Shown piece after piece: positions 43,793 through 52,126 of a stretch of DNA of 64,000 nt. The translations under genes and the position numbers were made by a program. Numbering within the stretch: position 1 is the first letter of the stretch; every line of letters begins with the position of its first letter. Source of the stretch: Bradyrhizobium cenepequi (lineage in GTDB: Bacteria > Pseudomonadota > Alphaproteobacteria > Rhizobiales > Xanthobacteraceae); contig NZ_JAGKJI010000005.1 of NCBI RefSeq assembly GCF_020329485.1, positions 185,725 to 249,724 of the forward strand, read 5' to 3'. A model generated the notes under the pieces. The model did not search any database, was not told the origin of the DNA, and worked only from the letters and a program-made list of their open reading frames with translations.

Positions 43793-44252
43793 GTCAAACA
43801 AAGCTCCGACCGGCGCCGAACGGCGCTTCATCGAGGACGTGGCGCGGCTGCTGATGCCCTGGGGCGTTCCGCAGGCAGCCGCCCGCCTCTATGGCTACCT
43901 GCTTCTGTTCCCGGAACCGGTCAGCCTCGACCGCATCGCGGCAGATCTCGAGATGAGCAAGAGCACCGCCAGCGTCGCCGCCCGGCTTTTGGAGAAATAC
44001 ACGCTGGCGCGTCGCCACGGCCAACGCGGCAGCAAACGTGTGCTCTATGAAGTGTCCGACAATTACGAGGGCATGCTGATCGAGCAGAACCGCCTGCTCG
44101 ATGCGCTCGCCGAACTCTTGAAGCAGGGCGCGGGCATCGCTGCCCGCGGAAAGACGCGCAGTCGCATGGAGGAAATGGCCGAGTTCCATATGACGATCCG
44201 CCAGTCAATGGAAGCTGCGCTGAAACGCTGGCGCGCAAGGAAGACGCGGTAG
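43782..44252 (+). CDS. GbsR/MarR family transcriptional regulator
   Basis: A 156-residue MarR-like winged-helix regulator. The pattern RRFIEDVARLLMPWGVPQAAARLYGYLLLFPEPVSLDRIAADLEMSKSTASVAARLLEKYTLARRHGQRGSKRVLYE is that of the GbsR subgroup, which controls osmoprotectant and transport genes in other bacteria. The C-terminal half is a dimerisation helix with RMEEMAEFHMTIRQSMEAALKRW. ATG 43782 or 43791 is possible. It is divergent from the ICMT/methyltransferase unit and convergent with the MFS gene. Confidence 0.85.
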   Translation: MSNMSNKAPTGAERRFIEDVARLLMPWGVPQAAARLYGYLLLFPEPVSLDRIAADLEMSKSTASVAARLLEKYTLARRHGQRGSKRVLYEVSDNYEGMLIEQNRLLDALAELLKQGAGIAARGKTRSRMEEMAEFHMTIRQSMEAALKRWRARKTR

Positions 44253-44280
44253 ATCGCCTGCGCATCCGTCGGGTTCCTCC

Positions 44281-45501
44281 TCACGCCGGCACCGGCGCGG
44301 GCTCAGACTTGGCGCTCGGAAACGGCCTGAACGTGAGTGCGATCAGGAAGGCGCCAAGTCCGACGGCCCAGGAGCCGATGTAAAGCCAAGCGTAACTGGC
44401 GAAGGTGTCGTAGATCAAACCTCCCGCCACCGGGCCCGTCGCCATGCCCAGGCTGCCTGCCATCGCTGTTCCGCCGATCACGGTGCCCATCATCCGCAAC
44501 GGAAAATTCTCTCGCGCAAGCACCGCATAGAGTGGCATGGTGCCGGCATAGATGAAGCCGAACACCGCCGCCACGGCATAGAATGCGGCAAGCTGGTACA
44601 CGAAGGCGTAGGCGAGCGCGCCGAATGCCTGGGCGAACAGTCCGGAGACCAGCACGCGCTTGGCGCCGAGGCGGTCGCCGAGCAGGCCGAACGCGATACG
44701 GCCGCCCATCCCCGCCAGACCCTCCACGCTGTAGATCGTGACAGCGGCGATCATCGGTATACCGCAGCTGATCGCATAGCTGACGGTATGGATGATCGGC
44801 CCCGAATGCGTGGCGCAACAGAAGAAATTCGTCGCGAGCAGGACGATGAACTGCGGCGAGCGCAGCGCTTGCGCGAGCGACATCGCCGGTTGCAGCTCAC
44901 CGTGGCCGGCGGCAGGGGCATGTTCGCGTTCGAGCGCCGGCGGGCGGCGCACCAATAGCGATACTGGAATCATGATGCAGGCGACGACGACGGCAAGAAT
45001 CTGAAGCGAGGTTCTCCAGTCATGGATCGAGACGAGCCAGGCCGCGAGCGGCGACATGGTCATCGGCGCCATGCCCATTCCCGCCGAAACCAGCGACACG
45101 GCAAGGCTGCGATGGGTATCGAACCATCCGGTGACGCAGGCCATCATCGGCGCGAAGATCGCTGCGGCCGCGCCGCCCACCATCAGGCCGAAGATGAATT
45201 GAAACGCGACCAGCGACGGGGCGAGGCTGGCCAGCCCCAGGCTTGCTGCGAGCACGATCGAGCCGGTCAGCACCACCGGCAGCGGCCCGAGCCGATCGGA
45301 CAAGGTTCCCCAGATCATGCTCGTGAACGCCATCGCAAGGAAGCCGATGGTCATGGCACTGGACACGCCGGTGACCGACCAGCCGGTGTCGCGCGTGATC
45401 GGTTGAAGAAATACCGGCAGCGAGAACATCCCGCCGATCGCAACGCAGCCCAGAAGCCCGCCGGCTCCAACAATCACCCAGCGATAGTGAGCATCCTTCA
45501 T
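44281..45501 (-). CDS. MFS transporter (OFA-like)
   Basis: A 406-residue major facilitator with 12 helices and the MFS loop GTLSDRLGPLPVVLTG between helices 2 and 3 and GLLGDRLGAKRVLVSG in the second half. WVIVGAGGLLGCVAIGGMFSLPVFLQP resembles the oxalate:formate antiporter/monocarboxylate branch. ATG 45501 is chosen with GGAGACAAGGA upstream. No obvious substrate neighbour exists. It is convergent with gbsR and separated by 99 bp from the XRE gene on the same strand. Confidence 0.85.
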   Translation of the reverse strand: MKDAHYRWVIVGAGGLLGCVAIGGMFSLPVFLQPITRDTGWSVTGVSSAMTIGFLAMAFTSMIWGTLSDRLGPLPVVLTGSIVLAASLGLASLAPSLVAFQFIFGLMVGGAAAAIFAPMMACVTGWFDTHRSLAVSLVSAGMGMAPMTMSPLAAWLVSIHDWRTSLQILAVVVACIMIPVSLLVRRPPALEREHAPAAGHGELQPAMSLAQALRSPQFIVLLATNFFCCATHSGPIIHTVSYAISCGIPMIAAVTIYSVEGLAGMGGRIAFGLLGDRLGAKRVLVSGLFAQAFGALAYAFVYQLAAFYAVAAVFGFIYAGTMPLYAVLARENFPLRMMGTVIGGTAMAGSLGMATGPVAGGLIYDTFASYAWLYIGSWAVGLGAFLIALTFRPFPSAKSEPAPVPA

Positions 45502-45600
45502 TCCTTGTCTCCACTGCAAGGTCTCTGGCTCCAAGACGAATGCGAGGCGCCAAAGCCGACATGCAGGGGCTCACTCCAGCTCACTTTTTTCGAACGGGGC

Positions 45601-46443
45601 TCATCGCTGCTCGATCAGCGATCTGACCCGCTCCGCGTCCGTGGACGTCGCGGGATTGTAGATGACCATGCCGAGGTCGGGCCGGCCGTCCACGGCGAAG
45701 GCCGAATATTCGAATGCGATCGGCCCAAGGATCGGATGCCGCAGGCGCTTGACGCCCTCGCCATAACCATAGACGTCGTTGGCGCGCCACAGCCTCTCGA
45801 AATCGGGGCTGAGCCGACAGAGCTCGTCCACGAGCACGCCGACCTGCTCCGTCGCGCCCGCCCGCGCCGCATCGACCCGGAACGCGCCGACCACGAACCG
45901 TGCGACGCTCTCCCAATCGAACTGCGCAGCGCGGACGCGTGGATCGCAAAAGATCATGCGCAGGATGTTGCGCTGCTCCGCCGGCAGCGATCCGTAGTCG
46001 GTCAGCACCACGGCCGCGGCGCGATTCCAGGCGACCACGTCCCAGGTCGCGGTCTTCACAAGCGCCGGGCTGACCTCGAGCGCGTCGAGCACGCGCTGCA
46101 GCCGTGGCGTGACGCCTTCGCTCGCCTGGTAGCGGACCTCGGGCGGACGGCCGAGACCGAGCAGGAAGAGATGCTCGCGCTCGACCTCCGTCAGCATCAG
46201 CGCACGGGCGATGCGGTTGAGCACGTCGGCCGATGGCGCGCCCCCTCGCCCCTGTTCGAGCCATGTGTACCAGGTCGCGCTGATATTGGCGCGCTGGGCC
46301 ACCTCTTCGCGCCGGAGCCCGGGAGTCCGCCGCCGTGTGCCCGACACGCCGAACGCAGCGGGATCGAGCTTGGTACGGCGGTCCTTCAGGTAGGCGCCGA
46401 GCAGGTTCTCATTCGCAGCCGATATGCTCATCCTGTTAGCCAT
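45601..46443 (-). CDS. XRE family regulator with MmyB-like ligand-binding domain
   Basis: A 280-residue regulator. The N-terminal helix-turn-helix (about 12-75) reads GAYLKDRRTKLDPAAFGVSGTRRRTPGLRREEVAQRANISATWYTWLEQGRG. The C-terminal MmyB-like domain includes RVLDALEVSPALVKTATWDVVAWNRAAAVVLTDYGSLP and HPILGPIAFEYSAFAVDGRPDLGMVIYNP. Members control adjacent oxidoreductase genes, often in response to aromatic ligands or fatty acids. It is divergent from the NAD-dependent epimerase at 46526, its probable target; the repeats at 46446-46480 are candidate sites. Confidence 0.9.
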   Translation of the reverse strand: MANRMSISAANENLLGAYLKDRRTKLDPAAFGVSGTRRRTPGLRREEVAQRANISATWYTWLEQGRGGAPSADVLNRIARALMLTEVEREHLFLLGLGRPPEVRYQASEGVTPRLQRVLDALEVSPALVKTATWDVVAWNRAAAVVLTDYGSLPAEQRNILRMIFCDPRVRAAQFDWESVARFVVGAFRVDAARAGATEQVGVLVDELCRLSPDFERLWRANDVYGYGEGVKRLRHPILGPIAFEYSAFAVDGRPDLGMVIYNPATSTDAERVRSLIEQR

Positions 46444-46445
46444 TA

Positions 46446-46480
46446 TACCCTGATAACGTCACTACTTTACCAGGATATCG
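46446..46480. promoter_or_regulatory. 22-bp-spaced direct repeat in XRE/epimerase promoter
   Basis: TACCCTGATAACG (46446-46458) and TACCAGGATATCG (46468-46480) share TACC-NN-GATA-NCG and are offset by 22 bp, two helical turns. They lie in the 82-bp gap between the divergent XRE gene (start 46443) and epimerase (46526), an expected place for binding of a dimeric XRE protein to direct repeats. Confidence 0.55.
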
Positions 46481-46525
46481 CGCGCGCAGACAGTAGGCTC
46501 CGACGTAAACTCTGGAGACTTCCTC

Positions 46526-47410
46526 ATGCGTGTCTTTGTCACCGGTGCCACCGGATTCGTTGGCTCCGCCGTTGTCCACGAACTGATCGCGGCCGGCCAC
46601 CAAGTGATCGGCCTCACGCGCTCGGATGCCGGGGCAGCGGCCCTCACCGCGGCCGGCGCCGAAGTGCATCGCGGATCGCTCGAAGATCTCGACAGCCTGC
46701 GCAGCGGTGCGGCGGCTGCCGATGGCGTGATCCATCTGGCCTTCAACCACGACTTCTCGAAATTCGTTGAGAACTGCGAGATGGACCGGCGCGCCATCGA
46801 GGCGATCGGCACCGTGCTCGAGGGCTCCGAACGTCCCCTGCTCGTCACCGGTGGCGTAGCGCTGTTGGCCCCGGGCCGGCTTGCGACCGAGGAAGATGCG
46901 CACGCCACCAACTTTCCGCGCAAGTCGGAAGTCGCGGCCGCCGCGCTGGCTGCGCGCGGCGTGCGCGCCTCCGTCGTCCGTCTGCCACCATCGACCCATG
47001 GCCAGGGCGATCACGGCTTTGTTCCGATCCTGATCGGCATCGCGCGAGAGAAAGGCGTCTCCGCCTATGTCGGCGATGGTCTCAACCGCTGGCCGGCCGC
47101 ACATCGCCTCGACGCCGCCCGCGTCTATCGCCTCGCGATCGAGCGCGGGTCCGCCGGAGGTCCGTTTCACGCGATCGCCGAAGAGGGCGTGCCGTTCAAG
47201 CAGATCGCCGCAGTGATCGGCCGCCGCTTGAACGTGCCCGTCGTCAGCAAATCTCCTGACGAGGCAGCCGAACATTTCGGCTGGTTCGCGCAGTTCGCAG
47301 GCGCTGATGTCCCCACCTCCAGCGCGCGAACCCGCGCACTGCTCGGCTGGGAGCCGAAACAGTCGGGACTGATCGCCGATCTCGACCAGCCCTATTATTT
47401 CGAGGGTTGA
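46526..47410 (+). CDS. NAD(P)-dependent epimerase/SDR (extended)
   Basis: A 294-residue extended short-chain dehydrogenase/NAD(P)-dependent epimerase. [36 protein letters not shown] is the Rossmann motif (TGxxGxxG). The rest matches the SDR_a2-like/NmrA-like branch ([13 protein letters not shown]). The catalytic Tyr-x3-Lys is not evident in the expected segment, so it may act as a sensor-type or as an ene-type reductase. RBS: CTGGAGA upstream. It is divergent from the XRE regulator. Substrate not assignable. Confidence 0.85.
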   Translation: MRVFVTGATGFVGSAVVHELIAAGHQVIGLTRSDAGAAALTAAGAEVHRGSLEDLDSLRSGAAAADGVIHLAFNHDFSKFVENCEMDRRAIEAIGTVLEGSERPLLVTGGVALLAPGRLATEEDAHATNFPRKSEVAAAALAARGVRASVVRLPPSTHGQGDHGFVPILIGIAREKGVSAYVGDGLNRWPAAHRLDAARVYRLAIERGSAGGPFHAIAEEGVPFKQIAAVIGRRLNVPVVSKSPDEAAEHFGWFAQFAGADVPTSSARTRALLGWEPKQSGLIADLDQPYYFEG

Positions 47411-47487
47411 GCATGCCCCGCCTCCCGTGGCCGCCACGCCTCGCAAGCGGTCACGGGAGACGAATCTCAAGCGAGCGCTCAAGCGAC

Positions 47488-48039
47488 CTATTCCGCAGCC
47501 TCCCGAGGGGCGAGGCCCTGCTCGACGTCCAACTGCAGGATGTCATTGAAGCGGTTGAACGCGCCGCACAGCGCGATGCGCCAGGTCAGCTCGACGATCT
47601 GGCCTTCAGAAAAATGCTGACGAAGGCGGCTGAAGATCTCATCGCGAGTCTTGTTCCAGTTGTTGGTCACCGCGATGGAATATTCGACCACCAGTTTGTC
47701 GATCTCATCCAGTTCGGGATGATCCTTGTAGTCGAGCAGGCGTTCGGCGCCCTGTTCCGAGACGCCCTGGATCGCCAGCTTCGGCGCGTGATGCGACACG
47801 CAGTAGTCGCACTTGTTGAGCAGCGAGACCGTGACCAGCGCCAGCTCGAGATGACGCTTCGACAACACCGCTTCATCCGCCAAATCGACCAGCAGCGACC
47901 ACATATGTTTGAAGATCGGCGGCCGCTGCGCCATCACGCCTGCCTGATGCTCGAACGCGCCGTAGGTGGTCATCTTGTCCCAGAGCGGCCTGAGCTCTGC
48001 CGGCAGATCGTCTTTGGTCTTGATAGACACGCGTGACAT
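47488..48039 (-). CDS. Carboxymuconolactone decarboxylase/AhpD-like protein
   Basis: A 183-residue CMD-family protein with the AhpD-type redox site CDYCVSHH (C77, C80, H83-H84), embedded in the helical NKCDYCVSHHAPKLAIQGVS. Function ranges from peroxidase-like disulphide reductase to gamma-carboxymuconolactone decarboxylase. The start at 48039 follows AAAAGGTG. It ends a same-strand run after TetR and VOC genes (gaps of about 58-62 bp), so the three may form one unit. Alternatively each has its own promoter. Confidence 0.85.
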   Translation of the reverse strand: MSRVSIKTKDDLPAELRPLWDKMTTYGAFEHQAGVMAQRPPIFKHMWSLLVDLADEAVLSKRHLELALVTVSLLNKCDYCVSHHAPKLAIQGVSEQGAERLLDYKDHPELDEIDKLVVEYSIAVTNNWNKTRDEIFSRLRQHFSEGQIVELTWRIALCGAFNRFNDILQLDVEQGLAPREAAE

Positions 48040-48097
48040 GGGTTCACCTTTTGGTCGGGAGTTGAGATCGGCGCAAGATGCGAGCAATCCTGCCACA

Positions 48098-48502
48098 TTA
48101 TTCGGCCAGATAAATACCCGCTTCGAGATTGTTGCCGTCGGGGTCGATCAGAAAGGCGCAGTAGAAGGGCTTTCGGCGTATTCCGGGGTCACCATTGTTC
48201 CGCGCGCCGAGCTTCAAGCCTTCGGCATGGAATTGATCGACGCTGTCTTTCGTAGGCGCGCTGAAGGCGAGATGGATGGGGCTCTTCCCGGGTGCATGTT
48301 CAACGTTCCAGAAGCTGGGCATGCCTGCTGCGACAACGAAGAATGGTGATTGGGGTTGACCGGTGCCGAACACGAGCCATCCCGTCCCGTCGCCTTGCGC
48401 GTGGTCTTCCAGCAGTCTGAGCCCGAGCGGCGCGAGAACAGCCTCATAGAACCGCCGGCCTCGTTCCAGGTCGCTGACGACAATTCCGAGGTGGTCAAAC
48501 AT
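48098..48502 (-). CDS. VOC family protein (glyoxalase/bleomycin-resistance-like)
   Basis: A 134-residue vicinal oxygen chelate protein: MFDHLGIVVSDLERGRRFYEAVLAPLGLRLL is the first beta-alpha-beta-beta unit. The second unit includes HLAFSAPTKDSVDQFHAEGLKLGARNNGDPGIR and ends DPDGNNLEAGIYLAE, with the family's His and Glu metal ligands (H5, H-x in HLAF, E-x in NLEAG). ATG 48502 is chosen because AAGGAGAG lies 5-6 bases upstream; a GTG at 48508 is too close to that site. It lies between TetR and CMD genes. Probable dioxygenase/glyoxalase-like enzyme. Confidence 0.85.
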   Translation of the reverse strand: MFDHLGIVVSDLERGRRFYEAVLAPLGLRLLEDHAQGDGTGWLVFGTGQPQSPFFVVAAGMPSFWNVEHAPGKSPIHLAFSAPTKDSVDQFHAEGLKLGARNNGDPGIRRKPFYCAFLIDPDGNNLEAGIYLAE

Positions 48503-48564
48503 GCGCACTCTCCTTGCATTGTTCTGTTCCCAAGCTAAGTCGCACGAGGCGGCAGCGGTTTCGC

Positions 48565-49140
48565 TTACCTGGTCTTGACCAGCGGCAGGAACACAGTGTC
48601 GACCCAGGCTTTCCGCAAGTTAGGCGGCGGCGCTGAGAAGTTCATGACGACATGCTCCCGAAAAAGGGTGCCCAGCAGGGAAGCGACTGGAGGCGTCAGC
48701 TTTTTCGGATCAACTTCGCCCCGCTTCACCGCGCGCTCCAGAATCGCGGGAAGCGCTTTCGCCCGGCCCTGGATGAGCGCGGCCTGCAGATCCTTCGGTG
48801 CCGAGGAGGTTTCCGCGAAATACTCGCTTGCGAACAGAGTGAAGGCCGCTGCAACGCCGGACGCACGATCCGACGCACGCTCCAGAAATTCCAGCAGCTC
48901 TGTCCGCACATTGCCTCGATCCGGCACCTCTACCGGGTGCTTTGTCATCTCTTGCCGAATGGCCGCGACCGCGAGCTGTGCCTTCCCGTCCCATCGACGC
49001 GCCAGCACGGGTCGGCTTGTCCCGGCCCGCTCCGCAACCGCCTCCATCGTGAACCCGGCATAGCCGTGCTCGGCCAGTTCGAGCCACGCAGCCTCCAGGA
49101 TTGCCTCTTCCAGCTCCGCGCCGCGTCGTCGCTCTGCCAT
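48565..49140 (-). CDS. TetR family transcriptional regulator
   Basis: A 191-residue TetR regulator. The DNA-binding helices are at 9-55 (ELEEAILEAAWLELAEHGYAGFTMEAVAERAGTSRPVLARRWDGKAQLAVAAIRQE). The C-terminal TetR_C ligand domain follows (LLEFLERASDRASGVAAAFTLFASEYF). It is divergent from the DUF3313 lipoprotein; the shared 96-bp gap carries two near-identical palindromes (49158-49218), most likely its operators. It probably represses both itself and the lipoprotein gene. RBS: GGAG lies 10 bases upstream. Confidence 0.92.
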   Translation of the reverse strand: MAERRRGAELEEAILEAAWLELAEHGYAGFTMEAVAERAGTSRPVLARRWDGKAQLAVAAIRQEMTKHPVEVPDRGNVRTELLEFLERASDRASGVAAAFTLFASEYFAETSSAPKDLQAALIQGRAKALPAILERAVKRGEVDPKKLTPPVASLLGTLFREHVVMNFSAPPPNLRKAWVDTVFLPLVKTR

Positions 49141-49157
49141 ACAAGCTCACTCCAAAT

Positions 49158-49218
49158 AAGATGCATTAATGCATCTTGACTCGGCGCGACGGACACGACT
49201 AGATGCATAACTGCATCT
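49158..49218. promoter_or_regulatory. Twin TetR operators and promoter
   Basis: Two palindromes are present: aagatgcattaatgcatctt, a perfect 20-bp inverted repeat at 49158-49177, and AGATGCA-TAAC-TGCATCT at 49201-49218. Centres are 42 bp apart, four helical turns. A TTGACT (-35, 49176-49181) with TAGATG (-10, 49200-49205) reads into the lipoprotein gene, and the second operator covers its -10. The sites lie between tetR (start 49140) and the lipoprotein (start 49237). Confidence 0.85.
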
Positions 49219-49236
49219 TATGCCCGGAGCCGAGAC

Positions 49237-50178
49237 ATGACAAGATCTGCCGCTCATGGCTGCGAACCGTGTCTCAAGCCAGCGTACGCAACCAGATGCA
49301 AACTCAATCAACCTCCCTCTCTGCTGGACAGCGCGAAAGCGCTTGGCCTGCGACTTCTGTATTTTTCGCTGCCACTGACCCTGACGGCAGCCGGATGTGC
49401 TTCCATGCCTTCGAAAACGGCGGGCACGCTCGCAACGTACAATAATCTGGGAGAGCAAAAGGGCATGCTCTCGAAGTCGAGAAATTACGTCGATGGCAAT
49501 GCCTTAGCGTCGGTGAAAACTGTACGTATCGTTCCGACAACCTTTGCCCAGAGCGCCTTGCCGCGCGTGAAGACGGAGCAAGACCGCGCGCTGGTCGCAA
49601 ACGCGCTCGATCGTGAGGTTTGCGTCGCCCTGAGCGACAAGTTTCAAATCGTCTCACCACGTGAACTTGCCGACCTGACCGTTCGAACCGTTGTCACCGA
49701 CGTGTTGCCGACCGACAAGGCGGCAGCCGGCGTGTCGACCGCGGTGACCTTGGGCACCGGCGCGGCGCTGCCGGTCAGCATTCCACGTCTTCCCTTGGGG
49801 CTCGGCGGCCTTGCCGTCGAGGCAGAAGCCATCGACAGGAACGGCGTCCAGCGCGCCGCGATGATATGGGCGCGTGGCGCGAATTCGATCATGGACAACC
49901 CTCGCGTTTCCGAAGTCGGCGACGCCTATGGCTTGGCGACAAAGTTCGGCAATGAGTTCTCCCGGATGCTTGTGACCGGCAAGGAGCCAGAAGCCCTGGA
50001 TATCACCCTGCCCTCCGGCCAGCGCGTGCAATCGTGGCTGGGCGGCGCGCCGAAATATCCGACGTGCGACAATTTTGGTCGCGCGCCTGGCCTCGCGGGG
50101 GTCGTCGCTGGCAAGTTCGGCGCGCCGCCGGAGTGGACTGACAAGACTCCTGAGGCTCATCAAACGATAGGCCCGTAG
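49237..50178 (+). CDS. DUF3313 family lipoprotein
   Basis: A 313-residue lipoprotein resembling the DUF3313 family (PF11769). A long N-region (residues 1-35) precedes the hydrophobic segment and the lipobox AAG-C (C54). The mature part carries KTVRIVPTTFAQ and VVTDVLPTDKAAAGVSTAVTLGTGAALPVSIPRLPLGLGGLAVEAEAIDRNGVQRAAMIWARG, a beta-sandwich-like core. DUF3313 proteins sit in the outer membrane with unknown role. The stop codon at 50176-50178 lies inside the palindrome at 50174-50259. Divergent from its TetR regulator with twin operators. RBS: CGGAG. Confidence 0.75.
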   Translation: MTRSAAHGCEPCLKPAYATRCKLNQPPSLLDSAKALGLRLLYFSLPLTLTAAGCASMPSKTAGTLATYNNLGEQKGMLSKSRNYVDGNALASVKTVRIVPTTFAQSALPRVKTEQDRALVANALDREVCVALSDKFQIVSPRELADLTVRTVVTDVLPTDKAAAGVSTAVTLGTGAALPVSIPRLPLGLGGLAVEAEAIDRNGVQRAAMIWARGANSIMDNPRVSEVGDAYGLATKFGNEFSRMLVTGKEPEALDITLPSGQRVQSWLGGAPKYPTCDNFGRAPGLAGVVAGKFGAPPEWTDKTPEAHQTIGP

Positions 50179-50259
50179 GATGGGTAGAGCGCAGCGAAAC
50201 CCATCGCGATGGAGCAAGCCGCGCGATGATGGGTTTCGCTGCGCTCTACCCATCCTACG
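50174..50259. repeat. 32-bp perfect inverted repeat (dispersed element)
   Basis: The arm 50174-50205 (starting CGTAGGATGGGTAGAGCGC) is the exact inverse of 50228-50259, with a 22-base centre. It supplies the TAG stop codon of the lipoprotein. It is a well-known dispersed Bradyrhizobium-type palindrome able to fold into a long hairpin and probably ends transcription. Confidence 0.85.
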
Positions 50260-50283
50260 ATTGTCGTCCTCGCGAAAGCGAGG

Positions 50284-50362
50284 ACCCATAACCACAGGGA
50301 GGTGTTGTGGCACGAGCAAGCGGTTGCGGCGGAGCACATAACGACGCCCTGTGGTTATGGGT
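50284..50362. repeat. 16-bp perfect inverted repeat next to the 32-bp palindrome
   Basis: ACCCATAACCACAGGG (50284-50299) and its exact inverse CCCTGTGGTTATGGGT (50347-50362) bracket a 47-base centre. On the right, CCCGGGTCATGCCCGGGAC extends the element. It belongs to the same family of tandemly placed intergenic palindromes as the one at 50174. Confidence 0.8.
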
Positions 50363-50399
50363 CCCGGGTCATGCCCGGGACGACGCGGGGTGGAGTTCG

Positions 50400-50930
50400 G
50401 ATTCAATTGTCAAACAGCGGAGAGGATGTGACTCCGCATTCTCGCGGCGCTTTGCGTCCGAGCTCTGCTTCACTTTCCACCCTCTCATTGAAGTGAGGGC
50501 GCAGGGAAAGCCGGGTGCCGGTTGCACCCGTGGGCCCCGTGCAACAAAAAGCACGGGGGTAGGACCACAGGTCAACCGAAGCAACACCGGCTTTCCCTGC
50601 GCAGTGGTTTACGGCTTACTTCGTGCTCTTCCCGGTGACCGGGCTTTCTTGCCACCGTCATCTCTCGCGCGAACTTCTTCGCGCAAAAAACTTAGCGCCA
50701 GCGTCGGGGCGCCAGAACCACACGACTTCGCCGTCCACGGATAGTCACGCTCGTCAGTCGCGACACCCGCGTCCACCGCATCTCACCGCAACGTTCGTGA
50801 CGATCGCGACCCGCCCCTCATTTCGGGTGAGACGCGCGGAGTTAAATCACTGATTTGCCCGACGACGGAAGCGGAATATTTTTTGCGCGGGGGGTGGACA
50901 GACTTTTGGTGATTTGCCCGTCGGGTTGAT
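50400..50930. other. Long non-coding element with internal 16-bp inverted repeat
   Basis: No gene is supported. GCGCAGGGAAAGCCGG (50499-50514) is the exact inverse of CCGGCTTTCCCTGCGC (50587-50602). The central segment holds a GTGC..GCAC hairpin rich in G and C, and a second block at 50610-50760 continues without a stable frame. From memory this arrangement recurs in many Bradyrhizobium genomes, where it is often over-annotated as short genes; it may be a retained structured element. Confidence 0.5.
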
Positions 50931-50992
50931 TTGTCGCACCCAAACCAGCCACATCATTGTTGCGAGCCACCGGGTCGGCGCGTAGCGCCGCC

Positions 50993-51072
50993 CGATGACA
51001 GGCTCCGCGAAGCAATCCATAGCGTCGCTCGTGGAGAGATGGATTGCCTCGTTGCTACGCTCCTCCCTGACC
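50993..51072. repeat. GATGACAGGCTCCGCGAAGCAATCC repeat
   Basis: A copy of the GAAGCAATCCAT...ATGGATTGC family: gcgaagcaatccat near 51006 pairs with atggattgcctcgttgc near 51040. It is related to the element at 26761-26844. It lies just after the non-coding element and before the YciI gene. Confidence 0.7.
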
Positions 51073-51079
51073 CGTGGCG

Positions 51080-51448
51080 TCAGAGTCTCGTCGCAAAATC
51101 AGCCATCTCGTACAGCGGCCGGATTTCGATCTCGCTCGGTCCCGGCATCGGATTGGGGCAGCGCTTCACCCAGGCGACCGCCTCGTCCATGTCCTTGACT
51201 TCCCAGAGCCAGAAACCGGCGACCAGCTCGCGGGTCGCGGCGAAAGGCCCGTCGATGACTGCACGGCCGGGACCATCGAACGCAATACGCTTGCCGTGCG
51301 AGGAGGGCTTGAGGCCGTCGGCGGCGCGCAAGATGCCGGCATTGCGCAGTTCCTCATTAAATCTACCCATCGCCTCAAACATCTCGGTCGTGGGGAGAAT
51401 GCCCTTTTCGCTGTCGCCGGTCGCCTTCACGAGCACCATCACACGCAT
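51080..51448 (-). CDS. YciI family (YCII-related domain) protein
   Basis: A 122-residue YCII-related protein: MRVMVLVKATGDSEKGILP opens the dimeric alpha+beta barrel; GKRIAFDGPGRAVIDGPFAATRELVAGFWLWEVKDMDEAVAWVKRCPNPMPGPSEIEIRPLYEM is the family's DGPF and WVKRCP blocks. Members often precede ECF sigma factors and are possible detoxification or ligand-binding proteins. Start 51448 follows GAGGAG. The truncated ECF sigma gene at 18239 is not adjacent. It is probably monocistronic. Confidence 0.85.
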   Translation of the reverse strand: MRVMVLVKATGDSEKGILPTTEMFEAMGRFNEELRNAGILRAADGLKPSSHGKRIAFDGPGRAVIDGPFAATRELVAGFWLWEVKDMDEAVAWVKRCPNPMPGPSEIEIRPLYEMADFATRL

Positions 51449-51581
51449 CGTCTGTCTCCTCATTTGAGCCGGCCTCATCGGCTTGGCATCGGAACGACGA
51501 ACGGGATTCTCGGAGGCCGACATCGTCCTGAGATTTTTTCCGGCTGAAGCGCAGGGCGCGAATGGCCGCTTCACGGCACCC

Positions 51582-52045
51582 TCACTGCCGGATGAGAACG
51601 ACGCCCAGAACAAGGAAAGCCGCGCCCAGGAGGCGGACAGGGCTTGCCGCATGTTGGGGAACACCGAGCAACCCGAAATGATCCACGAATAGCGAGCAGA
51701 CCATCTGCCCGACCACGATCAAGGCGAGAACCATCGCGGCCCCAAGTCGAGGGATCATCAGGATGGCGACGCTGATGAAAACGGCGCCCAGAACTCCGCC
51801 CGTCCAGGACACCCAATTTGTCTGTTCGATGGTTGCAAGGGAGGGCCGCGGCCCCGGAGCCAACAGCGCAACAGGAGCATCACGATCACGCCCACCAAGT
51901 AGCTGACGAATCCGGCCCACCATGGGGATCCCAATTCGGTGCGCAGATTTGCGTTCAACACCTGCTGCAGTGCCACACTGATTCCGGCACCGATCACAAG
52001 CAGGTATGAGACCGCTGACAATGTCGGCGTCACATCGCGCTCCAT
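51582..52045 (-). pseudogene. DMT-family exporter (DUF606/YdcZ-like), frameshifted
   Basis: From ATG 52045 the frame encodes MERDVTPTLSAVSYLLVIGAGISVALQQVLNANLRTELGSPWWAGFVSYLVGVIVMLLL. It then meets a shift near 51869 where one G appears missing. The continuation in another frame is APGPRPSLATIEQTNWVSWTGGVLGAVFISVAILMIPRLGAAMVLALIVVGQMVCSLFVDHFGLLGVP and ends RLLGAAFLVLGVVLIRQ. With one base added the product is 154 residues, the normal DUF606 length with four or five helices. Either a broken gene or an assembly error. Confidence 0.75.
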
Positions 52046-52126
52046 GGCAAGACAGGCGCATCGACTATCACTTGGGCGGCAGTTCGCTCTAGAACGTATG
52101 TGACCCTCCGACCGCACAATAGCTCC

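Noticed and set aside
50400..50930. Short proteins with NTGFPCAVVYG-type sequence
   Set aside because: These frames arise from a repeated non-coding element rather than genes.
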